A DNA stretch of 64,000 nucleotides from Nocardioides astragali (GCF_024436375.1 NZ_JAFMZM010000005.1:124001-188000), one strand, 5' to 3'. Shown: positions 15,558 through 24,129, counted from the stretch's first letter. The notes: a model not told the origin generated them from the sequence alone. A program made the numbers and translations.

Positions 15558-15594
15558 CCGGGCCCGGCCGCCACGAGGTGGCAACCGGGCCCGG
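15558..15594. repeat. CCGGGCCCGG duplicated palindrome with nested hairpin
   Basis: The perfect palindrome CCGGGCCCGG occurs at 15558-15567 and 15585-15594 and encloses GCCAC-GAG-GTGGC, so the whole stretch folds into one hairpin. It lies just upstream of rsbW on the minus strand, in the 249-base gap to sodN, and may terminate transcription coming from sodN or block readthrough into rsbW-sigF. Confidence 0.55.
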
Positions 15595-15648
15595 CAGGCA
15601 TGGCGGCGAAGTGTCGCTCCGCGCATCGCGACGGAGCGGCAAGCCGCT

Positions 15649-15703
15649 CAGAAGAAGACCTGAGCGGTGCCCGCTTCACGGTCCCCGCTCAGGCCTTCTT
15701 CTG
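15649..15703 (-). terminator. Long hairpin downstream of sodN
   Basis: Arms 15649-15667 (CAGAAGAAGACCTGAGCGG) and 15685-15703 are inverted repeats matching at 18 of 19 positions, separated by 17 bases. On the minus strand it lies about 55 bases after the sodN stop. The right arm includes a copy of the last codons of sodN plus its stop, so it looks like a duplication and inversion of the sodN 3' end. There is no clear T-run; it is a terminator or mRNA-stabilising structure by inference. Confidence 0.55.
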
Positions 15704-15757
15704 CGGTCGCGACTTCGCACGCTCATGGCGCTCATGACTCGAAGCCCTTCACTTCGT

Positions 15758-16159
15758 TCAGGCCTTCTTCGTCTCCCAGAAGATCTCGGCGATCTCGTCG
15801 ATCTTCGCGAGCAGCTCGTCAGCCTTGCCGGCGTCGAGCTCACCCTTGGTGCCGCTGGCGCCGGCCAGCTTGGTGGCCTCGTTGACCAGCGTGTGCAGCT
15901 GCGGGTACTTCTCGAAGTGCGGGGGCTTGAAGTAGTCGGTCCACAGGACCCACAGGTGGTGCTTGACCAGCTCCGAGCGCTGCTCCTTGATCAGGATGGC
16001 GCGGGTGCGGAAGTCCGGGTCGTCGTTGTCGGCGACCTTGGCGATGATCGCCTTGATGGACTCGGCCTCGATGCGTGCCTGGGCGGGGTCGTAGACGCCG
16101 CAGGGCAGGTCGCAGTGGGCGGAGACCTCGACGGTCGGGGCAAGCAGGTGGCGAAGCAT
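15758..16159 (-). CDS. sodN: Nickel-containing superoxide dismutase
   Basis: A 133-residue precursor. After a 14-residue N-terminal propeptide (MLRHLLAPTVEVSA) comes the nickel hook H-C-D-L-P-C-G-V-Y (mature residues His1, Cys2, Cys6, Tyr9), giving a 119-residue mature four-helix subunit, the size seen in Streptomyces NiSOD hexamers. It disproportionates superoxide in the cytosol. The ATG (16157-16159) follows GAGAGGAA. It is divergent from sodX, which encodes the protease that removes the propeptide. Three 15-bp repeats lie in the shared promoter region. Confidence 0.96.
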   Translation of the reverse strand: MLRHLLAPTVEVSAHCDLPCGVYDPAQARIEAESIKAIIAKVADNDDPDFRTRAILIKEQRSELVKHHLWVLWTDYFKPPHFEKYPQLHTLVNEATKLAGASGTKGELDAGKADELLAKIDEIAEIFWETKKA

Positions 16160-16169
16160 CGTGTTCCTC

Positions 16170-16214
16170 TCGATCGGGACAGTGTCAATCGGGTAGGGAT
16201 CAATCGGGGTATGG
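16170..16214. repeat. Three 15-bp iterons in the sodN-sodX promoter region
   Basis: TCGATCGGG at 16170-16178, TCAATCGGG at 16185-16193 and TCAATCGGG at 16200-16208 recur with an exact 15-bp period. They occupy the region just upstream of the sodN start and end about 25 bases before the sodX start. Regular spacing suggests cooperative binding by a regulator, perhaps a nickel-responsive one; it does not look like a simple inverted repeat. Confidence 0.6.
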
Positions 16215-16238
16215 CATCCGGCTGCGAGACTACTCCGC

Positions 16239-16619
16239 GTGCAGAGCGGTCGGCAGCGGGGTCTCGTCCGGCGGAGAGCGGCTCGCGGAGCGCCCTTCGG
16301 AACGGCCGTGGTGCGCGGTCGGTCCATGCTCCCAACGCTGCGCGAGGGTGACCGGCTCCTCGTCCGCTACGGCGCCCGGACCCGGCCGGGAGCCCTGGTG
16401 GTCGCCCGCTTCCCGGACGGGACGCTCACGGTCAAGCGGGCCCAGGAGCAGCGACGTACGAGCTCGGGCGGGGCCGGCTGGTGGCTGGTCAGCGACAACC
16501 CGGACGAGGGCGTGGACTCCCGCCATCGTGGGCCGGTGGCCGAGGACCAGGTGCTCGCCGTCGTACGGCTGCGACTGTGGCCTTCCCCACGCATGGGACG
16601 GCGGCTGTCGGGGTGGTGA
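16239..16619 (+). CDS. sodX: Nickel superoxide dismutase maturation protease SodX
   Basis: A 126-residue S26 (signal peptidase-like) protein without a membrane anchor. The catalytic Ser lies in V-R-G-R-S-M-L-P-T-L-R-E-G-D-R-L-L-V and the general-base Lys in T-V-K-R-A-Q-E. Later S-D-N-P-D-E-G-V-D-S-R is the conserved box of the family. It removes the SodN propeptide so that His1 can bind nickel. The true start may be the GTG at 16239 or an internal GTG nearer 16308; homology only clearly starts at F-G-T-A-V-V-R-G-R-S. Confidence 0.88.
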   Translation: MQSGRQRGLVRRRAARGAPFGTAVVRGRSMLPTLREGDRLLVRYGARTRPGALVVARFPDGTLTVKRAQEQRRTSSGGAGWWLVSDNPDEGVDSRHRGPVAEDQVLAVVRLRLWPSPRMGRRLSGW

Positions 16620-16639
16620 GCTGTGCAAGGATCCCCGGC

Positions 16640-17815
16640 ATGGCTCCGCTTCACCCGCACGCGGGCGATCCCGTGTTCGACCTGCACGTCGGCGGCAAGA
16701 TGGAGATCGTCTCGACGGTCGCCCTCCACGGCCCCGACGAGCTGTCCCTCGCTTACACCCCCGGTGTGGCGCGGGTGTGCGAGGCCATCGCCGCCGACCC
16801 GTCGCTGACCCAGCACTACACGTGGGTGCCCAACACGGTCGCCATCGTCACCGACGGCACAGCCGTGCTCGGGCTCGGTGACATCGGCCCCGCCGCAGCG
16901 ATGCCGGTGATGGAGGGCAAGGCTGTGCTGTTCAAGCAGTTCGGCGGCGTCGACGCCGTGCCGATCTGCCTCGACACCACCGACGTCGAGGAGATCATCG
17001 AGACGGTGGTCCGACTCGCCCCGAGCTTCGGTGGGATCAACCTCGAGGACATCTCCGCGCCGCGCTGCTTCGAGATCGAGGCGCGGCTCAAGGAGCGGCT
17101 CGACATCCCGGTCTTCCACGACGACCAGCACGGCACCGCCGTGGTCGCGCTCGCCGCGCTGACCAACGCGCTCCGGCTCACCGGCCGCGACGCCGCGACC
17201 GTCCGCGTCGTGGTGCAGGGGGCAGGTGCGGCCGGCGTGGCCGTGGCCCGCATCCTGCTGGAGGCCGGCGTGCGCGACGTCGCGGTCCTCGACCGTCAGG
17301 GAGTCCTCAACTCCGAGCGTCACGACCTCACCGAGGTCAAGGCCGCCCTCGCCCGCGACACCGCAGACGTCTTCGGCCGCCGAGGTGGCCTCGCCGACGT
17401 GATGGCCGGCGCCGACGTCTACATCGGCGTCTCCGGAGGACAGGTGCCCGAGGAGATCGTCGCCTCGATGGCTGCCGACTCGATCATCTTCGGACTGGCC
17501 AACCCCACGCCCGAGGTGCACCCCGACCTCGCCCACAAGTACGCCCGCGTCGTGGCCACCGGCCGCTCCGACTTCCCCAACCAGATCAACAACGTGCTGG
17601 CCTTCCCCGGCATCTTCCGCGGCGCCTTCGACGTGCACGCCACCGCGATCACCGAGGGCATGAAGGTGGCCGCGGCCACCGCTCTGGCCGAGCTCGTCGG
17701 GGACGACCTGCGCGAGGACCTCGTGATCCCCTCCCCGTTCGACCCGCGGGTCCCGGGAGCCGTGCGCGAGGCCGTCGCGGAGGCCGCTCGCCGCGACGGC
17801 GTCGCCCGCCGCTGA
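16640..17815 (+). CDS. NAD(P)-dependent malic enzyme
   Basis: A 391-residue short-form malic enzyme (oxidative decarboxylation of malate to pyruvate). Visible are the conserved L-A-Y-T-P-G-V-A-R-V-C near residue 40, V-T-D-G-T-A-V-L-G-L-G-D-I-G-P, the Lys in E-G-K-A-V-L-F-K, F-H-D-D-Q-H-G-T-A-V-V with the metal-binding acids, and the Rossmann G-A-G-A-A-G-V-A. The ATG at 16640 fits the family start. It links the TCA cycle to pyruvate. Its stop abuts the stop of the convergent GT87 gene with no space. Confidence 0.93.
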   Translation: MAPLHPHAGDPVFDLHVGGKMEIVSTVALHGPDELSLAYTPGVARVCEAIAADPSLTQHYTWVPNTVAIVTDGTAVLGLGDIGPAAAMPVMEGKAVLFKQFGGVDAVPICLDTTDVEEIIETVVRLAPSFGGINLEDISAPRCFEIEARLKERLDIPVFHDDQHGTAVVALAALTNALRLTGRDAATVRVVVQGAGAAGVAVARILLEAGVRDVAVLDRQGVLNSERHDLTEVKAALARDTADVFGRRGGLADVMAGADVYIGVSGGQVPEEIVASMAADSIIFGLANPTPEVHPDLAHKYARVVATGRSDFPNQINNVLAFPGIFRGAFDVHATAITEGMKVAAATALAELVGDDLREDLVIPSPFDPRVPGAVREAVAEAARRDGVARR

Positions 17816-18961
17816 TCAGTTGGTCTTCTGCTCCTCGCTGGCTCGAGACGCTTGGCGGCGAGCGCTTCCCGCCCAGGCTGCCAGCACGAGCGCGGCGAGC
17901 AGGTAGGCGTTGCCGACCAGCTGCTCCGTGGCTCCCCACTCGAGCTCGCGTCCCTCGCCCCAGGGCGGCCACACGATGGGACGGGTCACGAACACGGCGG
18001 TCCAGGCCGCGGCCGCCCACCTGTTGTGCTCCCACAGCACGAGGGCGACGGGAACCGCCCAGACCCAGTGGTGTGACCAGGCGATCGGCGAGGCGACCAG
18101 CATCGCCATCGCGCCCAGGCAGGCGCCGAGCACCCGGTCCCCGCGACGCCACCACACCGCGGCGACGAGCACCACCACGCAGGCGAGCGGCGTGGCAGCG
18201 ACCAGCCACAGGGGAGTGGACGGGGCCGAGTCCAGCAGTCGCGTCAGCGAGCCGTACACCGACTGGTTGTGGGCCAGCGCCGGGGGACCCACCCGGCTCG
18301 GGTCGAACAGTCGGTCGGTCCAGTACGTCGCCGAGCCCGGCACCCCTGCGAACCCGACAGCGACGGTCGCGCCGAAGGCAAGCACCGCGCGAGCGGCGGC
18401 GGCCCGTTGTCCCGCGAGCGCGAGCAGCACGACGAAGACGAGCGGCGTCAGCTTCACGCCGGCCGCGAGGCCCAGCGCCACGCCCGACAGCCGTCGTTCC
18501 GGGCGAAGCAGGTCCACCAGCACGGCCAGCATGAGAAGCAGGTTGACCTGCCCGAAGGTGACGGTCTGCCACACCGGCTCGAGGGCGAGGGCCGCGACGA
18601 CGAGCAGGACGACGAGCCAGGCAGGTGACGTACGTCCCAGTGCGCGGCGCACCAGCACGACGGATCCCCCGAGCGCGCCGGCCGAGGCAGCGGTCCACAC
18701 CGCTGCGGCGAGCCACGCCGGCAGGAGTGCCAGCGGCACCATCAGCACCGCCGCGAAGGGGGGATAGGTGAACGGCAGTCCGTGGACCGGCTCGTCGCGT
18801 GCGTAGGGCGACACGCCGTCCAGCACGGCCTGGCCTGCGTGCTGGTAGACCAGCAGGTCCTTGAGCTCGCCACCGAGGGCTCCCGCGACGGCCCCGGCGA
18901 CCACGAGGCCGAGCAGCGCCGGCCAGGTCGGACCACGGAACGGGCGTGGGGCCTTCACCAT
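17816..18961 (-). CDS. GT87-family polyprenyl-phosphate mannosyltransferase-like membrane protein
   Basis: A 381-residue polytopic protein with about ten hydrophobic segments. The first extracellular loop contains the family features D-L-L-V-Y-Q-H-A-G-Q-A-V-L-D-G-V-S-P-Y (position about 35-52) and F-T-Y-P-P-F-A-A-V. These are typical of GT87 (DUF2029) alpha-1,2-mannosyltransferases such as PimE that use polyprenyl-phosphate mannose to extend phosphatidylinositol mannosides or lipomannans. The acceptor here is unknown. Confidence 0.85.
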   Translation of the reverse strand: MVKAPRPFRGPTWPALLGLVVAGAVAGALGGELKDLLVYQHAGQAVLDGVSPYARDEPVHGLPFTYPPFAAVLMVPLALLPAWLAAAVWTAASAGALGGSVVLVRRALGRTSPAWLVVLLVVAALALEPVWQTVTFGQVNLLLMLAVLVDLLRPERRLSGVALGLAAGVKLTPLVFVVLLALAGQRAAAARAVLAFGATVAVGFAGVPGSATYWTDRLFDPSRVGPPALAHNQSVYGSLTRLLDSAPSTPLWLVAATPLACVVVLVAAVWWRRGDRVLGACLGAMAMLVASPIAWSHHWVWAVPVALVLWEHNRWAAAAWTAVFVTRPIVWPPWGEGRELEWGATEQLVGNAYLLAALVLAAWAGSARRQASRASEEQKTN

Positions 18962-18985
18962 CGCAGGGTAGACGCCTGCCCGCGC

Positions 18986-20227
18986 TCAGAACCCGATCGA
19001 CGGCTCCGGCGCGACCAGCGTCCGCATCGCCCTGGTCAGCTCGGCGTACGCCCCGGTGCGGTGCTCGCGCACGAGGCCCGCGCGCAGCAGGCCGCCGATC
19101 CCGTGCCCGAGGAAGCCTGCGCCGAGGACGTTGACGTCGAGGGTGAGGTCGGCGTCCTCGTCGGCCCGAGTGGCCTTGCCCTCGCCACCAGAGGCGTTCA
19201 ACCGCCACCGTCCGGCGTTCCACGGGGCGTAGCGGTCCTCCACCTCCACCACGACGTCGCAGTCGTCGTCGTAGGACCGGAGCGGCCAGGCCGCGTCGAC
19301 GTCGACGAGGCGGATCCAGGTGCTGTCCCAGGTCTGGAGGTCGCCGGTGCCGCGCGGGCCTCCCACCCACCCGAGCAGTGGGTCGTCGACGCCGATGTTC
19401 TCCAGCTTCGTTGTGCCCATCAGGTCGATGTCGACCAGGCGGCGGGCGAGCGCCAGCCGGGCCGCCGGACCCCCGCAGAACATGCCGGCGGTGACGGTGC
19501 CCGACGGCCGGGCGTTGTCCCACTTGTGCTCGCGGCGCAGCCCGACGAAGCCGACGTCCCCGCCATTGCGACAGGCGAAGAGGACCCGGCGCCGCTCCTT
19601 GTCGCGCAGCGCCTCCGGGGGCTCGGTCGTCATGAGGGAGAAGAAGTCCGGTGATCCGACGATGGTGCCTGGGAAGTCGCCGGCGTGCGCCAGCTGGCAG
19701 GCGCGCATCCGCTCGGCGACACCCGGCTGCGACATCGTCGTCACGTGGGTGGTGATGCCCGAGACCTCGTCCTCGAGCTGCGGCGCCGTGAACGTCGTCC
19801 CGCGGCCGATGCTGACCTGGTGCGTGAGCGCGGCCGTGCCGTAGCCGAAGCGGCCGTATATGCCCGGCTCGCTGGCGTGGAGCGCGGAGATCGCCAACCC
19901 GGCATCGTGCGAGCGGGACAGGTGGTCGGTCATCATCGCGGCGAGCACGCCCCGGCGGCGGGAGTCGGGGTGGACACCGACCCACGTGAGGCCCGCGATC
20001 GGCACCACGGTCCCGCCGGGCACGGACATCTCCATCGGGCGCACGCCGTAGATCCCGCTGTGCAGGCCCTCCGGCCCGTCAGGCAGGTCGACCACGAACC
20101 GCTGGTCCTCCGGCAGCCCGAGCCGGAGGAGGGCGGCGTCGGAGTCCGTGACCTCGGCGAACCAGACGAGCTGGTCGGTGGCCAGGAACTTCTCGGCGTC
20201 GTGCGAGGGGCGTACGTCGATGTTCAC
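18986..20227 (-). CDS. Eis-like GNAT N-acetyltransferase
   Basis: A 413-residue protein with the three-part Eis architecture: an N-terminal GNAT domain with V-G-V-H-P-D-S-R-R-R-G-V-L-A-A-M-M (acetyl-CoA loop), a second GNAT-like region, and a C-terminal SCP2-like domain. The free C-terminus (E-P-S-I-G-F) is conserved in the family, where the terminal carboxylate acts in catalysis. Eis enzymes acetylate lysines or aminoglycosides at several positions; the native substrate here is unknown. The GTG at 20225-20227 gives the family length (about 400). Confidence 0.88.
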   Translation of the reverse strand: MNIDVRPSHDAEKFLATDQLVWFAEVTDSDAALLRLGLPEDQRFVVDLPDGPEGLHSGIYGVRPMEMSVPGGTVVPIAGLTWVGVHPDSRRRGVLAAMMTDHLSRSHDAGLAISALHASEPGIYGRFGYGTAALTHQVSIGRGTTFTAPQLEDEVSGITTHVTTMSQPGVAERMRACQLAHAGDFPGTIVGSPDFFSLMTTEPPEALRDKERRRVLFACRNGGDVGFVGLRREHKWDNARPSGTVTAGMFCGGPAARLALARRLVDIDLMGTTKLENIGVDDPLLGWVGGPRGTGDLQTWDSTWIRLVDVDAAWPLRSYDDDCDVVVEVEDRYAPWNAGRWRLNASGGEGKATRADEDADLTLDVNVLGAGFLGHGIGGLLRAGLVREHRTGAYAELTRAMRTLVAPEPSIGF

Positions 20228-20297
20228 GCGGCCAGCCAACCGTCCGCGGTGGGGAGGTGCAACCGGATAACGACCGCCACTCGCTAGGGTCGACGCC

Positions 20298-21266
20298 ATG
20301 TTCGCCGTCTATGCCGAGTCCTTCGCCACCGACGACCCGCTGAGCGGACTGGTGGTGGGAGAGCGACCTGCTCCCCAGGCCCCGGACGGCTGGGCCACCG
20401 TCACGGTGAAGGCGGCCAGCCTCAACCACCACGACCTGTGGTCGCTGCGTGGCGTGGGCCTGCGCGAGGAGGCGCTGCCGATGATCCTCGGCTGCGACGC
20501 CGCGGGCCTGGACGAGGACGGCAACGAGGTCGTCGTGCATGCGGTGGTGAGCGACCCGGCGTGGGGCGGCGACGAGACGTACGACCCCACGCGCTCGCTG
20601 CTCTCCGAGCGCCACCAGGGCACCTTCGCCGAGCAGGTCATCGTGCCGCGCCGCAACCTGGTCCCCAAGCCCGCCTCGCTCTCCTTCGAGGAGGCGGCCT
20701 GCCTGCCGACCGCGTGGCTCACGGCCTATCGCATGCTCTTCAGCCAGGGCGACCTCAAGCCCGGTGAGACCGTGCTGGTGCAGGGCGCGGGCGGCGGCGT
20801 GGCCACCGCCCTGATCATCCTCGGCCGGGCGGCGGGCCTGAAGGTCCTCGCCACCAGCCGCGACGAGGCCAAACGGGCGCGTGCGCTCGAGCTCGGCGCC
20901 CACGAGGTCTTCGAGTCCGGCGCCCGCCTGCCGGTGAAGGTCGACGCGGTGATGGAGACCGTCGGCCGGGCCACCTGGAGCCACTCGATCCGCTCGCTTC
21001 GCCCGGGCGGCCGCATCGTCATCAGCGGCACGACCTCCGGTCCCAACGTCGACGACGCGGAGCTGACGCGCATCTTCTTCCTCCAGCTGTCCGTGATCGG
21101 CTCGACGATGGGCACCCGCCACGAGCTCGACGCCCTCGTGAAGTTCCTCGACGCGACCGGCACTCGTCCGCTGGTGGACCGCACCCTCCCGATGGACCAG
21201 GCGCGCGACGGCTTCGCGGCGATGGCGGAGGGCGACGTCTTCGGCAAGATCGTCTTCACCCGGTGA
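20298..21266 (+). CDS. Zinc-independent quinone oxidoreductase/MDR family dehydrogenase
   Basis: A 322-residue medium-chain reductase. The N-terminal GroES-like domain contains A-A-S-L-N-H-H-D-L-W-S-L-R-G and G-C-D-A-A-G. The cofactor domain has V-Q-G-A-G-G-G-V-A-T-A and ends with V-F-G-K-I-V. No structural zinc cysteine cluster is visible. It probably reduces quinones or enones with NADPH; substrate unknown. Its stop overlaps the SDR gene start in GTGA, so the two oxidoreductases are translationally coupled. Confidence 0.88.
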   Translation: MFAVYAESFATDDPLSGLVVGERPAPQAPDGWATVTVKAASLNHHDLWSLRGVGLREEALPMILGCDAAGLDEDGNEVVVHAVVSDPAWGGDETYDPTRSLLSERHQGTFAEQVIVPRRNLVPKPASLSFEEAACLPTAWLTAYRMLFSQGDLKPGETVLVQGAGGGVATALIILGRAAGLKVLATSRDEAKRARALELGAHEVFESGARLPVKVDAVMETVGRATWSHSIRSLRPGGRIVISGTTSGPNVDDAELTRIFFLQLSVIGSTMGTRHELDALVKFLDATGTRPLVDRTLPMDQARDGFAAMAEGDVFGKIVFTR

Positions 21267-21970
21267 CCGGGCAGATGCGGCACGTCCTCACCGGCGCTGG
21301 CTCGGGGATCGGGCTCGCGCTGGCGCACCGCCTGGCCGACCGTGGCGACGCGCTCGTCCTCGTCGCCCGCGACGACTCGCGCGCCGCCGAGCTGGGCGAC
21401 ACCTTCCCGCAGGCCCAGGTGCTGGTCGCCGACCTCGCCGACCCCGGCACGCTCAACGGCCTGGGGCGCCAGGTCGACGGGGGAGCGGACACGCTGCTGC
21501 ACGTCGCCGGCGTGGTCGACCTCAGTCCTGTGGCGCGGCTGCGCCTGGCCGACTGGGAGGAGCAGCTGGCGGTCAACCTCACCGCCCCGGCGGTGCTGAC
21601 CCGAGAGCTCCTCCCGCACCTGCGCGAGAGCCGCGGGACCGTGGTCTTCGTCAACTCCTCCGCCGGCCTCAGCGCGAGCGCGGAGTGGTCGGCCTACGCC
21701 GCCTCGAAGTTCGGCCTGCGGGCCCTGGCCGACTCCCTGCGCGCGGAGGAGGTCGAGTCGGGGGTGCGGGTGAGCACGGTCTACCCGAGTCGCACCGCCA
21801 CCCCCATGCAGGAGAAGGTGCACGAGCAGGAGGGGCGCACGTACGACTCCTCGCGCTGGATCAGCGCGGAGACGGTCGTCGACACGATCCTGCACGTCAT
21901 CGACCTGCCTGCCGACGCGACGATCCCCGACGTGACCGTGCGTCCGGTCGTGCCGCGTGCGGGGACCTAG
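21263..21970 (+). CDS. Short-chain dehydrogenase/reductase
   Basis: A 235-residue classical SDR with the cofactor motif T-G-A-G-S-G-I-G near residue 10, N-x-A-G-equivalent H-V-A-G-V-V, the catalytic Ser in V-N-S-S-A-G and Y-A-A-S-K (Tyr-x3-Lys). Substrate unknown. The gene follows the MDR gene with a four-base overlap and converges with the membrane protein gene at 21986. Confidence 0.9.
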   Translation: MTGQMRHVLTGAGSGIGLALAHRLADRGDALVLVARDDSRAAELGDTFPQAQVLVADLADPGTLNGLGRQVDGGADTLLHVAGVVDLSPVARLRLADWEEQLAVNLTAPAVLTRELLPHLRESRGTVVFVNSSAGLSASAEWSAYAASKFGLRALADSLRAEEVESGVRVSTVYPSRTATPMQEKVHEQEGRTYDSSRWISAETVVDTILHVIDLPADATIPDVTVRPVVPRAGT

Positions 21971-21985
21971 GATCCGGCCGGCGCG

Positions 21986-22711
21986 CTAGTCCGGATCCGG
22001 GAACGTGAGGGTCGGGTCCTGCACGAGCTCTGCCAGCTGCGCGTCGGTGAAGGTACGTGCCTGCCGCGCCGAGCTCAGGGTGGCGCCGGCCACCTTCTCG
22101 GTGGCGACGGCGATGCGGCCGTCGTCGCCCTGGAACACGACGCGGAACGCCCACGGGTGATCGGCGTCGATGTCGGCGAGGGACTGGCTCCAGTCGACGC
22201 CGATCCGGCCGCCCGGCACCTCGGTGCGGAGGCAGTCGTCGCACAGCGGGACGTAGGGCTTCCCGGCGTGCGCCAGCAGCAGCCGGAAGAAGCCACCGCC
22301 CTCGACGTCGTACTCCGCCTGCCAGTCGGTGGCCGCGGCGAAGTCCTGGTCCGGCATCGGGCCGGTGTGGTCGAAATTGCTGGGGAAGACGTCGCGTGGC
22401 TGCCCGAGACCGGGGAGGTGCGCAGAGACAGTGCTCACCATCGTGTCGTCCACCGTCGTCCCGGCGACGTAGTCAGTCGCAGCCGGCGCAGCCGCGGGTG
22501 CGACGACGTCGTCGGCGTCCGTCACCCGAGGCACGAGGACGCCTGCGGCCACCACTGCCGCGGCGACGCCCGCAGCCCCGGCGACACGAAGTCGCGTACG
22601 CCGTCGCCGTGCGCCGCGGCCGCGCGCGAGGACCTCGGCGAGGTCCGGTCCGCTCGAGGCATCGTCGGTGACGCGGGTGTAGGCCTGCCTGATGTCGGTG
22701 TCGGAGCTCAT
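21986..22711 (-). CDS. Single-pass membrane protein paired with a SigE-family sigma factor
   Basis: A 241-residue protein with an Arg-rich cytosolic N-terminus (R-G-A-R-R-R-R-T-R-L-R) followed by a transmembrane helix at about 43-60 and an exported domain. One Cys pair (P-L-C-D-D-C-L) in the exported part may form a disulfide. Overlap of four bases with the sigma gene upstream suggests it is the regulator or sensor of that sigma factor, as in the 6858-8773 pair. No anti-sigma motif is recognised. Confidence 0.7.
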   Translation of the reverse strand: MSSDTDIRQAYTRVTDDASSGPDLAEVLARGRGARRRRTRLRVAGAAGVAAAVVAAGVLVPRVTDADDVVAPAAAPAATDYVAGTTVDDTMVSTVSAHLPGLGQPRDVFPSNFDHTGPMPDQDFAAATDWQAEYDVEGGGFFRLLLAHAGKPYVPLCDDCLRTEVPGGRIGVDWSQSLADIDADHPWAFRVVFQGDDGRIAVATEKVAGATLSSARQARTFTDAQLAELVQDPTLTFPDPD

Positions 22712-23208
22712 GAGGTCTTCCTCTCGGTGCTGGCTGTCGCCTCGTCGGCCCGAAGGCGCGCGAGGGCGCGGTTGGTCTGGCTCTTGACGGTGCCTTCGGC
22801 CACGCCGAGCAACCCGGCGACCTCCGTGACCGACAGGTCCTCGAGGAAGCGGAGCGCGAGGACCGCGCGATCGCGTGGAGAGAGCTGGGCGAGGGCGCCC
22901 ATGAGGTCGACGCGCACGTCGACGTCGATCTCGCGCGCCGCATGGTCGGCGACGGAGTCGGTCAGCGGCTCACGCGCGCGCTTCTGGGCCGACTGGATGC
23001 TGGTGGTCACCACCGTGCGCCGGGCGTAGGCGTCCACGGCCGCGGGATCGATCCTCGGCCAATGGAGGTAGAGCTTCACGAAGGCCGTCTGCGTCGCGTC
23101 CTCCGCGGCCGGCCAGCTGCCCAGGATGGCGTACGCGATGCCGAGCAGGCGCCGGCGGCGGGTCACGAAGAACTCGCAGTAGGTCGCTTCCCAGGCAGGC
23201 GCTCGCAT
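22708..23208 (-). CDS. SigE-family ECF sigma factor
   Basis: A 166-residue ECF sigma factor. Region 2 contains R-R-R-L-L-G-I-A-Y-A-I-L-G-S-W-P-A-A-E-D-A-T-Q-T-A-F-V-K-L-Y, and region 4 L-S-P-R-D-R-A-V-L-A-L-R-F-L-E-D-L-S-V-T-E-V-A-G-L-L-G-V-A-E-G-T-V-K-S-Q-T-N-R-A-L. It is the second copy of this sigma family in the window. It ends overlapping the start of its membrane partner. The 65 bases before it hold no further gene. Confidence 0.88.
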   Translation of the reverse strand: MRAPAWEATYCEFFVTRRRRLLGIAYAILGSWPAAEDATQTAFVKLYLHWPRIDPAAVDAYARRTVVTTSIQSAQKRAREPLTDSVADHAAREIDVDVRVDLMGALAQLSPRDRAVLALRFLEDLSVTEVAGLLGVAEGTVKSQTNRALARLRADEATASTERKTS

Positions 23209-23273
23209 GCCGTCTCCTCATTCGTGTAGGCGTCGTCATGAGTAGAGATCCACGAGCGGCACGGGAGGTTCCC

Positions 23274-23906
23274 TCAGAGCGGCTCGCGGGAACGCCAGTT
23301 GAGGGCGCCCACCAGCAGCATCCGCAGCTGCGTACGAGCCTGGTCGAGGGTCTGGGCCTCGGCGTCCGGGTCGTCCACGAGACGCTCGGCCATGGTGACC
23401 ACGAAGGAGACGACGAGGTCGGCGAGAAGGGCGATGTCGGTGCTCGAGTAGTGCTCGGCCGCTCCGCTGCGGGCGATGTCGGTGGCGAGCTCGCGGGTGA
23501 TCAGCTCGATCTCGTGGTTGATGGCCTCGCGGATGCGGGGCGAGCCGGCGGTGCGCTCGCGCGCGATGAACGCGTAGTGCGTGCGGTTCTCCCGCACGTG
23601 CTGCGCGACGATCGGCAGCGACCCGTCGATGACGTCTCGGTACTCCGGCGCGTGCCGCCACCCGTCGAGGAGCATGAGTCGCAGGGACCGGAAGCTCTCG
23701 TCGACCAGGGCCAGCCCCAGCAGCTCGAGCGAGCCGAAGTGCCGGTAGAACGCGGTCGGCACCACCCCGACCTGCTTGGCGACCTGGCGCAGGGAGATCG
23801 CCCCCAGGCTCGAGTCGGCGGCCAGCGCGAGGGCGGCGTCGAGGATGGCCCGCCGGGTGCGTTCCTTGCGCTCGGCCCGCGACCCGCTAGCCCCCGGTTC
23901 CCCCAT
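23274..23906 (-). CDS. TetR family transcriptional regulator
   Basis: A 210-residue regulator. The N-terminal helix-turn-helix is R-A-I-L-D-A-A-L-A-L-A-A-D ... I-S-L-R-Q-V-A-K-Q-V-G-V-V-P-T-A-F-Y-R-H-F (residues about 18-62). The C-terminal ligand domain is helical and ligand unknown. The ATG at 23904-23906 fits the family; the frame is open upstream. It lies between the sigma pair and the DUF6104-kgd genes, all on the minus strand, but spacing does not force an operon. Confidence 0.9.
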   Translation of the reverse strand: MGEPGASGSRAERKERTRRAILDAALALAADSSLGAISLRQVAKQVGVVPTAFYRHFGSLELLGLALVDESFRSLRLMLLDGWRHAPEYRDVIDGSLPIVAQHVRENRTHYAFIARERTAGSPRIREAINHEIELITRELATDIARSGAAEHYSSTDIALLADLVVSFVVTMAERLVDDPDAEAQTLDQARTQLRMLLVGALNWRSREPL

Positions 23907-23931
23907 GGCGTGATCGTAGGGCAGTCGCGGC

Positions 23932-24108
23932 TCAGTCGTCCGGGTCGTCGAGGCGGGCCAGCCAGGTGGCCAGCCGCTCGACAGGCGTCTCGAACTCGGG
24001 GTGGGCGTCGACGAAGGCCTGCAGCTGCTCGGCGAGCCACGCCAAGGTGACCTCCTCGTCACCCCGGCGCCGCTCGAGCTCCTCGATCCCTCGGTCGGTG
24101 AAGTACAC
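23932..24108 (-). CDS. DUF6104 family small protein
   Basis: A 58-residue acidic protein starting V-Y-F-T-D-R-G-I-E-E-L-E-R-R-R-G-D-E-E-V-T and ending R-L-D-D-P-D-D. It matches the small DUF6104 proteins that streptomycetes and other actinobacteria encode beside kgd. The GTG at 24106-24108 follows GGGAGAA. It lies 21 bases past the kgd stop, so it is probably co-transcribed; a function linked to 2-oxoglutarate dehydrogenase is only a suggestion from this conserved neighbourhood. Confidence 0.8.
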   Translation of the reverse strand: MYFTDRGIEELERRRGDEEVTLAWLAEQLQAFVDAHPEFETPVERLATWLARLDDPDD

Positions 24109-24129
24109 CGGTGCTTCTCCCTGCGCGCC

